Assembly: GCA_030340625.1 (NCBI GenBank)
Contig: JAOPHQ010005735.1
Coordinates: 1 to 64,000 of the forward strand
Reading direction: 5' to 3'
DNA length: 64,000 nt
Source: Merluccius polli
Taxonomy: Eukaryota > Chordata > Actinopteri > Gadiformes > Merlucciidae
Part shown: one piece after another, positions 1 through 9,979 of the stretch
Layout: each line of letters starts with the position of its first letter
Position numbering within the stretch: position 1 is the stretch's first letter
Notes under the pieces: generated by a model
Told to the model about the DNA's origin: nothing
What the model saw: only the letters and a program-made list of their open reading frames with translations
The model's database searches: none
Translations under genes and position numbers: made by a program

Positions 1-2
1 AA

Positions 3-825
3 CTCATCAAATACACAATCCAACAACTCCAAAACGCTCTGGTGGACAAGTTGTGACCATAGACTGTAAAAAGAATGGACGTAGCACCCGTGACGTCACC
101 CATTGGTTTGGGGGAGTCTGTTTTGTGCCGCTACTACGGGGGTTTGAACTGCGCCATGTTGGATTTTACTTGCCATATTTGGAGAAGTGTGGCGGTTAGC
201 CGGCCGAGAACCCGCCCACTGGCCTCGAAGCAGCGGTCTCCGGACCTGTCACTCAACGTTTCCGCGCCCTAATTGGCAAGAATTTTAAACCTAATAATAG
301 TAAAACGGTAGAGTTTTTTAAAAAAAAAACACCCCCCTCAGAGTGTGTGCGGGGGTAGAAATCGGTTGAGACCAAAAAAATAAATGGTACCAGGCTGTAA
401 ATATGTTTTTTAAAGCTGTAAAGTCGGCTATTTTAACATGGCGGTCAATGGAGAGTTGCTCCCTTCTGGTACCAGCCCCCAGCGACAGCTGAGGGGATTG
501 CAGTTTTTTGAACGCGGAAATGAGCTTCACTTCTCAGACCGACAACTGCCCCCTTGGTTGTGACCTGCACATTCACCACGCTATGAGATAATAACAGAAC
601 GTTACCAGACAGAGTTGTTTTAGAGGTAAATTCATGCAAAACCGCTGATGCAAGTTGCGTTCAGGGACAGTTTTTCAGCAAGCAGACTCTGTATTTACCC
701 TGTATTTACCTCGAAAACGGCTCCGTTTCGTAACGTTCTGTTATTATCTCATAGCGTGGTGATTGTGCAGGTCACAACTTGTCCACGAAAGCATTTTGGA
801 GTTTTTGGATTTTGTATTTGATGAG
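3..825. mobile_element. Foldback DNA transposon (MITE-like)
   Basis: The first 56 bases (3-58) reappear inverted at 770-825 with only a handful of mismatches, so the interval has long terminal inverted repeats. A second inverted pair sits inside: 557-604 against 731-778, both around a GAGATAATAACAGAAC core. No long credible reading frame lies between them. The target-site duplication cannot be judged because only two bases precede the left end. The superfamily is not assigned. The two stacked inverted pairs could also reflect one foldback element inside another. Confidence 0.7.
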
Positions 826-1125
826 GGAAACCAAGAAATTCCTTTAGCCTCCATAGCGTAGCTCTGAGCAGCCTGCTGCTCCGCTCCGCCGTTCTAAAAA
901 TAGCTTCCACTGACAATTAAAGGTAACGAACCTACTGCTATGACTATAGCGATTATGGCAATGGGCCAATTTGCCAAAATGTTGAACTATCCCTTTAAAT
1001 TTATACCGTTACCGTGAAGGGATTCAATTTATACCGCGATATGAATTTTAGGTCATTACCGCCCAGCCCTAAGTGTATAAATCTCTTCATATTGGTTGTA
1101 AATATGTGCATATGAACAGTGCTAC

Positions 1126-1700
1126 CTACCAGGTTGAAGGAATACATGAAGTGTAGTTGTTGATATCAAAAAGTCCCCAATACAGCATCACACCGTCTTT
1201 CCAAGCAGTTCTTGATCTAAGCAGACTGGAGAGAGACAGAGAGGCATATTTTGTTGGACAAAACATAAAAAAACATGATGACAAATACATTACACATACA
1301 TATATCATCGACCTCCTGAGAAAGGCACCTCCAACAACACAGGTGAACATCCTAGACATGGATATTTAGATTGTAACATACAAATACCAGGGTGTTCACC
1401 TGAATACCAGACTGGAGTGGGCAGACAACACAAATGCCACCTTCAGAAAGGGACCATTTTGGCTACATGTTCTGAGAAGGCTGAAATCATTTCGAGTATA
1501 CCACTATTAAAGACATTCTATGACACTATGGTGGCATCTGTTGGCTTTTACTCTGTTGTGTGTTGGAGGAGGGGGAGCTCTGAAAGGGATAAGAAAAAAA
1601 TAAACAAGCTGATCAAGAAAGCCAGCTCTGTCCTGGCCAGCCCTCTATTGAGCAGGTGGGTGAGAAAGAATATTGCATAAACTGACATCCATACTGGACC
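1126..1700 (+). pseudogene. LINE remnant, 3' end of reverse-transcriptase ORF
   Basis: Conceptual translation in two frames resembles the C-terminal tail of a fish non-LTR retrotransposon ORF2. Around 1376-1430 there is a YKYQGVHLNTRLEW-like stretch. From 1500 to 1640 it reads LLKTFYDTMVAS, then VVCWRRGSSERDKK, then KLIKKASSVL. In relatives this passes into an ERRML motif, which is missing here. The frame changes near 1430, so the copy is dead. The family is probably L2/Rex1-like, from remembered motif order only. Nothing else is recognised between 1700 and 2427. Confidence 0.5.
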
Positions 1701-2817
1701 CCCTTACCCCTTGCACTTTAAAAATACTTCATCTTTTTTGTCTAACATTGAGCCCTTTTAGTCTGTTATTTTTATCCAGCAAGCATAAAGAGCATTATTT
1801 TTATGTATTCTTTTGGTAGTAAATTTTATATAGCTCATTATGTTGTCATGTTTTCTTCAGCAACCAGAGCTGTCTGCAGTGCTTTTTCAGGAAACTTTCA
1901 GTAATTCAGCATAAGTTTACACAGTGTTCAGAACTAATAACAATAACTTATGAGTTGATACTCACAAATCTAGGGGAACCATGAACAGCATACTGGAGGC
2001 AGCAGTCCTGAACAGCTGTGCAGGAAACCTCTGCTGCTCTGCTCCTCTCTAGGTGTACAAGTGGATAAAAGGCAGTTTTCTGTTATTCACCGACTCTATA
2101 CACCAACCCTCCACCCCACGCCGACTTCGTGTATGCAGATAGCAACACACACTGAAATTCGATACTTGTGAATGAATCGCCTTGTTGTTTACAACTACTT
2201 CCGGGTAGAAAACCAGCACGTAATTTAAGAGTTTAGTTCATTTTTTTAGACAAATGTGAGACAAATCTTAAATGATTGAAGAAACATAATTTCTGTGTGC
2301 ACGAGCAAAGCAGTGTTGTGTTGCTATGTGTGGTATTTATTCCGTTTTGTGGAATCGCGTTGTCTGGAAAGCATAAAGTGGCTGCAGCTGACAGGGACAG
2401 CTAACTGCAGTAGCAAAGCTAACACCAGGGGCCTCATGTACGAAGACTTGCGTGGATTCTTGCGTGGATTTTGGCGTACGCCAAAACCCCGAAAATGTCG
2501 TACGCACAAATAAATTCAGATGTATGAAAGTGTGCGTACGCATGGATCCGAGCGCGTTTCTTTTGTACATCCCGATCAACGTGGAACTGAGCGCACGTGC
2601 AGATGTGGCAAACTCCTCCCTGTCCACGCCCTCATTTAAATATGCAAATCTATGTAAATAGACCCTGGACCTGAGATTCACCTCTATCCGATCAGATAAA
2701 ACAAGCAAGTGTGGCACAGAGGATATTTATATATTATTGCCACTTACTTAAATGTGTTATTTTATATGTATGGACTTTATTTGGCATTTTTACAGACACC
2801 CCCCATTCAATTTTAAG

Positions 2818-2818
<1 letters not shown>

Positions 2819-2861
<43 letters not shown>
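2819..2861. repeat. (ATT)n microsatellite
   Basis: An uninterrupted trinucleotide run of about 14 units. It lies inside the decayed Harbinger element, just upstream of the Myb-like fragment. Confidence 0.95.
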
Positions 2862-2862
<1 letters not shown>

Positions 2863-3057
2863 GTATTAAAGGCACGAGGCCACCCGCGGCTATATAAACG
2901 GTGGGCTGCGCTGCGTTCTTCAGTCGGCAGTTAACCGGGACCAGTAGCCTAAAGCCGCTGAAGACCAGCCGACTCACTTGTCTTTTTGTTTAATTGATTC
3001 TTTCAGAATAACATATTTTCTAAAATATGCCAACCCTTGAGTCAGCTTGCACTATGG

Positions 3058-3295
3058 GTGTAACACAAGCATGAACAAAGGAAAGAAAAGACATTTCACA
3101 GAGTCCGAGTTGGAGATTGTGGTGATGACGTGGAGCCGCGGAGGGAGATTCTCTCTGGTCCCGTCAGCAGGGATCAATATGAAGAGGAAGGAAATGAGTG
3201 GGAGCGTGTGTGTGACCCGTGGGGTCCGAGCAGCGCACACACACAGGTGAAGAAGAAGTGGTCGGATCTGAAGGTGGAGGTGAAGCGGAGGAATA
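3058..3295 (+). pseudogene. Harbinger-associated Myb/SANT-like protein fragment
   Basis: The reading starts at an ATG near 3071 (MNKGKKRHFTESELE) and continues after a frameshift near 3130 as EPRREILSGPV, then NEWERVCD, and finally QVKKKWSDLKVEVKRR around 3246-3293. This order matches the trihelix/Myb-like DNA-binding partner encoded by PIF/Harbinger elements, the family that includes NAIF1. At least one frameshift and divergence around 3180-3245 make it non-functional. It converges on the transposase fragment on the other strand of the same element. Confidence 0.6.
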
Positions 3296-3383
3296 TATTC
3301 TATGCGTCACTTTCATGCCGCACACTAGGAAGACCACTAGGTGGCGCTGTTTCTGAGCAAATTCCGTAACACTATTAACTCCC

Positions 3384-3563
3384 GCATACTTCGCATACTT
3401 TGTCGCACATTCGAAATCGGCTGATGAGCCACTTGTCATCGTTTGCAAGTAAATCCTCGCGTTCCCTAAATACTCGCTCACATCGGATTGCACCATTTGC
3501 AAGGTCCTCTAACAACGCTAACGCTGCCATCGGTAATACCATTTTCTTCATCACATTGCGCAT
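3384..3563 (-). pseudogene. HARBI1-like transposase N-terminal fragment
   Basis: Minus-strand translation reads MRNVMKKMVLPMAALALLED, then ERVFREREDLLANDDKWL, then ISRFRM. The RERVFR...DDxWLxSRFR pattern is typical of the N-terminus of fish Harbinger nucleases. The DDE core is absent, so the copy is truncated to roughly the first 60 residues. It sits between the inverted termini of the decayed element at 2428-3878. Confidence 0.55.
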
Positions 3564-4764
3564 GCGTTTATATCCACCCGTATAATTGCAAACACGGTGG
3601 GTGTGTTAATTGTTCATAAGTGTGTCTCTGACGTGCACATCACTCTGATGACTAATTGTTTTTGACATTATTAACAGTTTCCCAGCGTCACCTATAAGTG
3701 TCGCCAAAGGAACAATAGCTGTAGAAACGTGCGTACGCCAGCTATGAAGTTGACGTGAGGCACCGCACATTTCCACGGTCATTTCACGTTTCATACATCT
3801 GAACGTGAGCGTGGAACGCCATTTTTTTTTGCGTACGCCACGTTTTTGTGCGTACGCAACCTTCGTACATGAGGCCCCAGGACTGTGTGTCTCCATGGCT
3901 CTGACCGGAGCTACATGTACTGATGACACGAACACATATTGTCTTACCTGATCTTTTTTGCAGTATATAAATTCACTCAACCACTGTCACGGTCCAGGTT
4001 CCGCCCGACTGTTTGTTGATTCCTCTGTTATCCGTGTGTCCGTGTCGTAAAACAATCCATATGACGGTCACTCGAGAACGACCGAGGAGCAGCATCGCGG
4101 TTCCTATTTCCCAGCAGCAAGTAGCGCGTATTTTCAAATTTGACGGAAGGGCGCGCAAAGTCAGATCAACCAAATGCTCAGCATGTGACATCCAATGGAT
4201 TTTGTTTCACGGTAACAGCAACAGGGGAATTATGACTATTTCATCATGACCAAATAAACGAAACACTTAATTATTATTGTATTTATTTATTTTGATACAA
4301 TTTAAATGGTTTATTATATTTTTTATTAATTCATATGTGTAATAATGTTATGTTAATACGTGTAGATATACACACATGCACAGACACGCATGGTACATTA
4401 TACAAAATACCACATGTGGAAGGCAATCAAAAAGCAGCTGGATCTAGCTTCAACCCTGGTTCTTTTTGCTTCCATGTTCACCTTGTTTCTTCCATTTAGT
4501 AAATTGATGAGTTTTGATTGTCCATATAGGTTTGACTGAATATGTGGGATTTTTTCCTGCTTTCCTTCCAGTACGTGCTGGGATACATACCAGGGCTGCA
4601 GACTTTATTGTGCACTACTTTTACTATTTTCAAATCCGTGTGCCTCTGTGTGACTTGGCTCTGACTCACTCTTTCTCATGACAAGATATGATTTCTATGG
4701 ACATAACAAATTCACATTCTAAGAATTGTCATAAATTATAATATAACACTTTCAAACGATGTAT

Positions 4765-5283
4765 CCATATGCCTGAGTTTGTAAAAACGAAAAAGGCTAA
4801 ACCCACCATCACTGTGTGGTTTAGGGAAATAATTTCCTGTTTACCTCTGTATAAAATTTCTTACACTCTTAAGTACAGACAGGAGGTATTTCAAAATGTA
4901 TGGGGTTATTTCATCAATTATATGAAGGACAATGACTTGTCGGGTCTGATGGATGGGCCTGCAACAGGTGCACCCACAGCATGAGAGAGTTTATTCTTCT
5001 CCTGCTCTCTGGACTATGCTTTCTGGACTATTGATGTACCCTCTGTGGACTCATGATCTTGTGCCTTCATTGGGGAGGCCCCTGACCGCCATGTTTTTGT
5101 TCGTTTTGTTGGTACGGTTGTATGGTGCAAGTGTGTATAGTATGAAATATTTAATCTGACGCTGTATGTTTGTGCACTTACACACTTCTCTGTTATTTGT
5201 TGTTGTAGCCTATGTCTTATTTATAAAATGAAATTCCAGTAAAGATATTGTTAAAGAAAGAAAGAAAGAACGAAAGAAAAAGA
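4765..5283 (+). mobile_element. L1-clade LINE 3' end with GAAA tail
   Basis: Translation from 4769 to 4984 (PTITVWFREIISCLPLYKI, then VWGYFINYM) fits the C-terminal domain of L1-type ORF2, where a tryptophan-rich segment is followed by a phase of F..W.PF..Y. The following 270 bases are a T/G-rich 3' UTR ending AAAGATATTGTTAAAG and then (GAAA)n at 5257-5283. Only the 3' end is present, as expected for 5'-truncated retrotransposition. 3880-4764 shows no recognisable gene. Confidence 0.55.
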
Positions 5284-5559
5284 ATAAGGGGTTCGTGGGA
5301 GTTTCAGTGTTAGTGTTTTTTTCATTGTTCAACATTTTCTCTTCTCTATTTACAGTCTATGTGTAAAACACACTGAATCAGTAATGTATATTGACTAACC
5401 TTACCCCTTAATTTCACATGGAAATTAATGTTATCTTAATGGAAGGAAAACAAAGGGCTTGACGAATTATGTTTATATGGACCACTAGAACAGTTGTGGT
5501 AATTTGGGGCATTTTAAGACTTTATTAGGAGGACAGACAAGGAAGCAGTGAGAGAGACA

Positions 5560-7010
5560 GCAAAAATGACATTGACATTTCCACGTTGACCTCACTTTTC
5601 AGCTCGGGAGACCCCGTTCACGCCGTAGCATCACTTTTGTGGACACCGAGCAAGTCTTTCAGAGCCGACTCCTCAGTTACTCTTTCTACCAATGCTTTTG
5701 CGCTTTCGAAAAGGAGAATAAGGTAAGAAATATTCAACCACAGTGTATAAGGCTAGAAATGTTTATTGAAAGTGGTTTCGGAAAGATTGGCTAAATGTAA
5801 GTTAGCTTGCTAGCGCGATAGCACGTGTTCACAGAGCTCAGGTAAAGCTAGGTGCAGCAGAGTAACTTAGGGGGCTGCTAGCCCCGTTAGCTGTCATATC
5901 TCTCTCTCAGTAGCATGAGTCGGGGCCGACTGAAGTGCTGAAGCCGCGGACCGATACCCGGCAACCACCGACAACTGGAGCCTCGAGTAGTAACGTTAAT
6001 AAGCATGAGGGCCGTTGTGGCGAGGGGGACATGCTAGCACTCGGTCGCGTCCGGCATAGCTAGTGGGCCCAGCCAGTGGTTAAATTGGCTTTTGTGAGGA
6101 GGGGGAGCCCTTCTTCACTCAGCGGCCCAATTTAATCTCTTCAACTTATCTCTGTCTTAGGCTGGAGAGAAAACAATTACTCTCTCGCTCTCCACCCATA
6201 AACTTCCCTGTGCATAACAAAGCAAAATACCAAAATACAGGCAGGGGGAGGGGGGGCGCTGCAGACACAGTCACCACCACGCAGGACTATAAGTCCATAA
6301 GTGATGATTAAGATGAATTTCATTTGTATAAGTCTAGTGTTTATTTTTTGGGAAAAACCTCCAGACGCAACCTTTTACTGTCTGGGACCATGAAGGACAT
6401 TTTTGTCATTAAGGACAAAATTCTCATTTTGTGTCTAGCAACGTTGACAACCACCGACACAGCTGCAGTCAGAGTAGAACAAACAAGAGGGACAATGGAG
6501 AGAGATATGATAATGATTTTCATTGAAATCCTGTATCTTTTCCTGGAAGAGATGCAGAAGCTTGATCCTTCACAGGCTGAGAGAGGACCAGAATACATTA
6601 GTTATGCTGTCTAACATAATTTTAATGTTAACAACTTACGTTAGTGAACATAAATGAAAATGGTCTGTTTATATGACTATTATCATTAAATTTTGACAAT
6701 TTAACAACATTAAAAAAACAAAGCCTAATCTTAACATAATCAGCTAGAAGCGGTTGGTTGGACAAATAGATTTGAACAGTTTTCCTACTTTCCTTAAACC
6801 AGACAAGACCAAACAGAGAAGATGCATTGAAAACCACAATAATATAATATTGTGATGTTGATTAATTGAATTGTAGCACTCTGAATCCTTATTGAATCAA
6901 ATCATGAATTGCCTTAGATGGCACACTTTTATACTTTGTACTTACCGGAAGCTGCTTTCCAATTTTATGCAGATGACTACACTTCCGTCCTGTACTTTCT
7001 CTTGCACAGG
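5560..7010 (+). promoter_or_regulatory. Candidate 5' exon and first intron of the transposase transcript
   Basis: About 5640-5722 is GC-rich, lacks an obvious reading frame and ends in AATAAG followed by a good donor (GTAAGAAA). A matching acceptor, TCTCTTGCACAG, ends at 7010, just upstream of the zinc-finger start at 7204. I infer a non-coding first exon and an intron of about 1.3 kb. The intron shows no gene; a purine-rich GGGGGAGGGGGGGCGC tract is at about 6245-6260. No transcript evidence is available here. Confidence 0.35.
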
Positions 7011-7203
7011 TGACAAGTTCAGGACGCACTGAGCCACCAAGTGAAGACTTGAAGAAGCACTGAGCCCCCAGGTGACGATTTAAGGAAACACTGAGCCAGG
7101 TGGGGAAATAAACATTGCCCTTGGATGCATTTTTTGGTCTGTCACACTTGGGATCGAAGCTAGTGGCTGGTGTGAATGTCTGATTATTGGACAGTGGACC
7201 ACA

Positions 7204-7704
7204 ATGGCATATCTTGGACGAACATTTACATGCAGCTCATGTGGTGTGTCTTTAAAAACTGTGAAAGGCTATGTGGATCATCAGATTCTGCACAGACATG
7301 AGGGAAATACTTATTTTCCGTGCTGCTTTTCAGAGTGCAAACATAAATTCATCAAATACGCTGCCTTAAAAGGACATGTCTATCGTTCCCACAACACTCC
7401 TCTTCCACAGTCTGATAGCACACAGACATCCTTTGTATGCAGTGATGCTAACTGTAAGCAGCAGTGCATCGATCTGAGAGATCTTCTTGCACACCTCAAA
7501 GTGCATTTGACTAAACATGAAGAAGTACATTGCCCATTCAGCAATTGTAACAAATCATTTAAAGTCAAATCTTCATTTACATCCCATGTCTCAAGGACAC
7601 ATAGAAGTGAAACCACTGTTAATACTAGTGTCACACATGCACAGCCAACTTTGTCCACTCCCACCACTGAACCAACCATCAGACTCGTGTTTCAGATGAT
7701 GTAG
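7204..7704 (+). CDS. C2H2 zinc-finger N-terminal part of a CACTA-like transposase
   Basis: The protein starts MAYLGRTFTCSSCG and holds four Cys2-His2 type fingers. They begin near residues 10 (CSSCG...H..LH), 38 (CCFSECK...HVYRSH), 77 (CSDANCK...HLKVH) and 108 (CPFSNCN...HVSRTH). The frame ends at TAG 7702-7704, three bases before the start of the much longer transposase frame, which is in a different frame. The natural reading appears to be SDDVDMKSLYMRN across this junction, so a single-base frameshift near 7680-7695 probably separates the fingers from the catalytic part. A cryptic acceptor (GTGTTTCAG, ending 7695) is an alternative explanation. The role is inferred as nucleic-acid binding by the element's transposase. 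Confidence 0.6.
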   Translation: MAYLGRTFTCSSCGVSLKTVKGYVDHQILHRHEGNTYFPCCFSECKHKFIKYAALKGHVYRSHNTPLPQSDSTQTSFVCSDANCKQQCIDLRDLLAHLKVHLTKHEEVHCPFSNCNKSFKVKSSFTSHVSRTHRSETTVNTSVTHAQPTLSTPTTEPTIRLVFQMM

Positions 7705-7706
7705 AC

Positions 7707-9830
7707 ATGAAGTCTTTGTACATGAGAAATCTTTCGTTGTTTTACATGAAACTTCAGGCAAAGTATCTCATTCCATCTTCAACTATTCAGATGATTGCTG
7801 AAGAAATTAATGGTTTGAACACCATTTGTCAGCAGTACACCAAAGACAAGCTTAAAGAAACACTTCAAGCAAACACTACCATGACACAAACGGAGATGGA
7901 TTCAGTTTTTCATTGTCTCAAGGAAAGTGATTTGCATACTGCATGTAGCTCTCATCTAGCTACTGATTACACTAGAAGGAAGTATTTTGAAAAGAACTTC
8001 ACTTATGTGCACCCAGAAAACGTTTACTTGGGCACCAATCAACACAGGAAAGACTGCTATGCACAATACATACCTCTTACAGACACTTTAAGAGCTATTC
8101 TTGAAGATCCAGTTGTGTGGCAAGAGTGTGTGAAGTCTCAGAATCCCCAAGTGGCTGATGGCATCTTCAGTGATTTTTGTGATGGGTCAGTTTTCAAATC
8201 GAGTGAGGTGTTTCAACAAACAGGTGACATCATATTAAAACTGATCTTGTACCAGGATGCCTTCGAAGTTGTCAATCCACTTGGATCGTCAAGGAAGAAG
8301 CACAAGCTTGTGGGGGTTTACTTCACACTCGCTGATTTTGATCCTTTCCGTCGTTCAAGTATTGACAATCTGCAATTAGCTATCCTGTGCAAAGAGGCAG
8401 ATTTGAAAACCTTTGGGCAGGAAACGGTGTTCTCCAGGATGTTGGCCGACCTGAAACAGCTCGAACTAAATGGATTTGTGACCACATCTGGTCATGCAGT
8501 TAGAGCAACGATAACATCGATAGTTGGTGACAATCTGGGGTCACACTACATTGGTGGATATACACAAAACTTTAGCACTTCAAAGTACTTTTGTCGGTAC
8601 TGTGAGATTCAGAGAGACCAAATAGACAATGTGAGCCAGAGTTTTCCAGTGCGAACAGTTGACAGCTACAAAGCAGCTGTTCAGTCACAGCAGGAGAGTG
8701 ATGTGAGCGAGGTCAAAGGGATATATTTTGACTCTGTGTTCAACTCCCTTAAATATTTCCATGTTTGTCAGCCAGGCCTTCCTCCATGCCTAGGGCATGA
8801 CTTGTTTGAGGGAGTTGTATCATATGACTTAGCCATTTACCTGCGCTTCTTCATTAAGGTTAGGCATTGGTTTACCTACACTCAACTCAACAGGAGAATT
8901 TCACAGTTTGCATACAAGGAGTCGGATTCCAGTTCATCTCCTTGTCAAGTGAGTGAAAAGGCCAAGACAACAGGTGGCCAAGCAGCTGAGAACTGGTGTC
9001 TTGTTAGACTCCTGCCTGTCATCATTGGTGACAAAGTGGATCATCATGACCCTGTCTGGAAACTAGTGATCACTTTAAAAGAGCTTGTGGAACTAGTGTG
9101 TGCACCGAAGATCACTGTTGCCCAGGTTGCCTATCTCAACATCCTTGTGGTGGGGTATTTGGAAACCAGGAAAACATTATTTCCCTTTGACAATCTCAAA
9201 CCCAAACACCACTATCTTCTCCACTATCCATCACTCATTCTCAAACTTGGACCACTAATCCGGCAATGGACCATGCGATTTGAGAGTAAACACTCCTACT
9301 TCAAGAGGTGTGTGAGGAGGATACAGAACTTCAAGAATGTGTGCCAGTCTCTTGCAAACCTGCACCAACTCCTCCAAACAACTCTCAATTCTAACTCCTT
9401 TTTCCCACCAGTGTTGAGATCAAACAGCTCCACTCCTTACCATGCTCACCTATACAGTGATGCAGTGCACAGTGCAGTTGAAACTGGCATGTCAACAGAA
9501 CCGGAGTGTGTGTGCACTGAGGTCAACCTGAAGGGAACCCTTTACAAGAAGGATTCTTTTCTATGTTTGAAACGGGACAGTGATGATGACTCAATCAAAT
9601 TTGGACGGATTGAGCTCATTTTGATGAAAGATGACGATGTGTGGTTTCTGGTGACACCACACATGTCAGTATATTGCTCAGAGTTTGGACTGTATGAAGT
9701 TGAACAAACAGCTGAGGGTATGTGCTGCATCCAGGCACAAAACTGCTTGGATTACTACCCATTGGCACTGTACAGCCTGAACGGACAGAATGTCCTCTCT
9801 CTAAAGCACAGTGTTGTGGACCAATATTGA
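7707..9830 (+). CDS. CACTA/EnSpm-like (Tnp2-type) transposase, about 700 residues
   Basis: A 707-residue frame opens at ATG 7707 (MKSLYMRNLSLFYMKLQAKY) and ends at TGA 9828-9830. Landmarks are an acidic site in LILYQDAFEVVN (near residue 180), GDNLGSHYIGGYT (near 275), a CxxC in YFCRYCEIQ (near 295) and LGHDLFEGVV (near 362). A D...GDN...CxxC...HxxxE order fits the CMC superfamily as I remember it, although the family call is not certain. The last 100 residues hold a domain ending SLKHSVVDQY that recurs in fish relatives. No internal stop interrupts this part. It sits just upstream, on the same strand, of a SAM-domain gene, and a donor after the stop (9856) could splice to it. Confidence 0.6.
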   Translation: MKSLYMRNLSLFYMKLQAKYLIPSSTIQMIAEEINGLNTICQQYTKDKLKETLQANTTMTQTEMDSVFHCLKESDLHTACSSHLATDYTRRKYFEKNFTYVHPENVYLGTNQHRKDCYAQYIPLTDTLRAILEDPVVWQECVKSQNPQVADGIFSDFCDGSVFKSSEVFQQTGDIILKLILYQDAFEVVNPLGSSRKKHKLVGVYFTLADFDPFRRSSIDNLQLAILCKEADLKTFGQETVFSRMLADLKQLELNGFVTTSGHAVRATITSIVGDNLGSHYIGGYTQNFSTSKYFCRYCEIQRDQIDNVSQSFPVRTVDSYKAAVQSQQESDVSEVKGIYFDSVFNSLKYFHVCQPGLPPCLGHDLFEGVVSYDLAIYLRFFIKVRHWFTYTQLNRRISQFAYKESDSSSSPCQVSEKAKTTGGQAAENWCLVRLLPVIIGDKVDHHDPVWKLVITLKELVELVCAPKITVAQVAYLNILVVGYLETRKTLFPFDNLKPKHHYLLHYPSLILKLGPLIRQWTMRFESKHSYFKRCVRRIQNFKNVCQSLANLHQLLQTTLNSNSFFPPVLRSNSSTPYHAHLYSDAVHSAVETGMSTEPECVCTEVNLKGTLYKKDSFLCLKRDSDDDSIKFGRIELILMKDDDVWFLVTPHMSVYCSEFGLYEVEQTAEGMCCIQAQNCLDYYPLALYSLNGQNVLSLKHSVVDQY

Positions 9831-9979
9831 GCCAAAAACTCTTCTGCACTACTGAGGTAAATGAATGTCAGTGTTGTAATTTATGTTATTTCTGTGGTGA
9901 ATGTGTTTATGTATACAAAACATCAAACAAGATATTGCAACTGTGATGTAATGTGTACTTTCTTTGTCCCAGTTTTGTC

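Larger units (their letters stand above)
2428..3878. mobile_element. Decayed PIF/Harbinger-type element
   Basis: The left end GGGGCCTCATGTACGAA (2428) is matched by its reverse complement ending at 3878. Subterminal GCGTACGC motifs occur near both ends (2473-2545 and 3730-3858). Inside are a Myb/SANT-like fragment on the plus strand and a HARBI1-like N-terminal fragment on the minus strand, the usual two-gene content of this superfamily. A 3-bp target duplication was not clear. An ATT microsatellite lies at 2819-2861. Confidence 0.75.
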
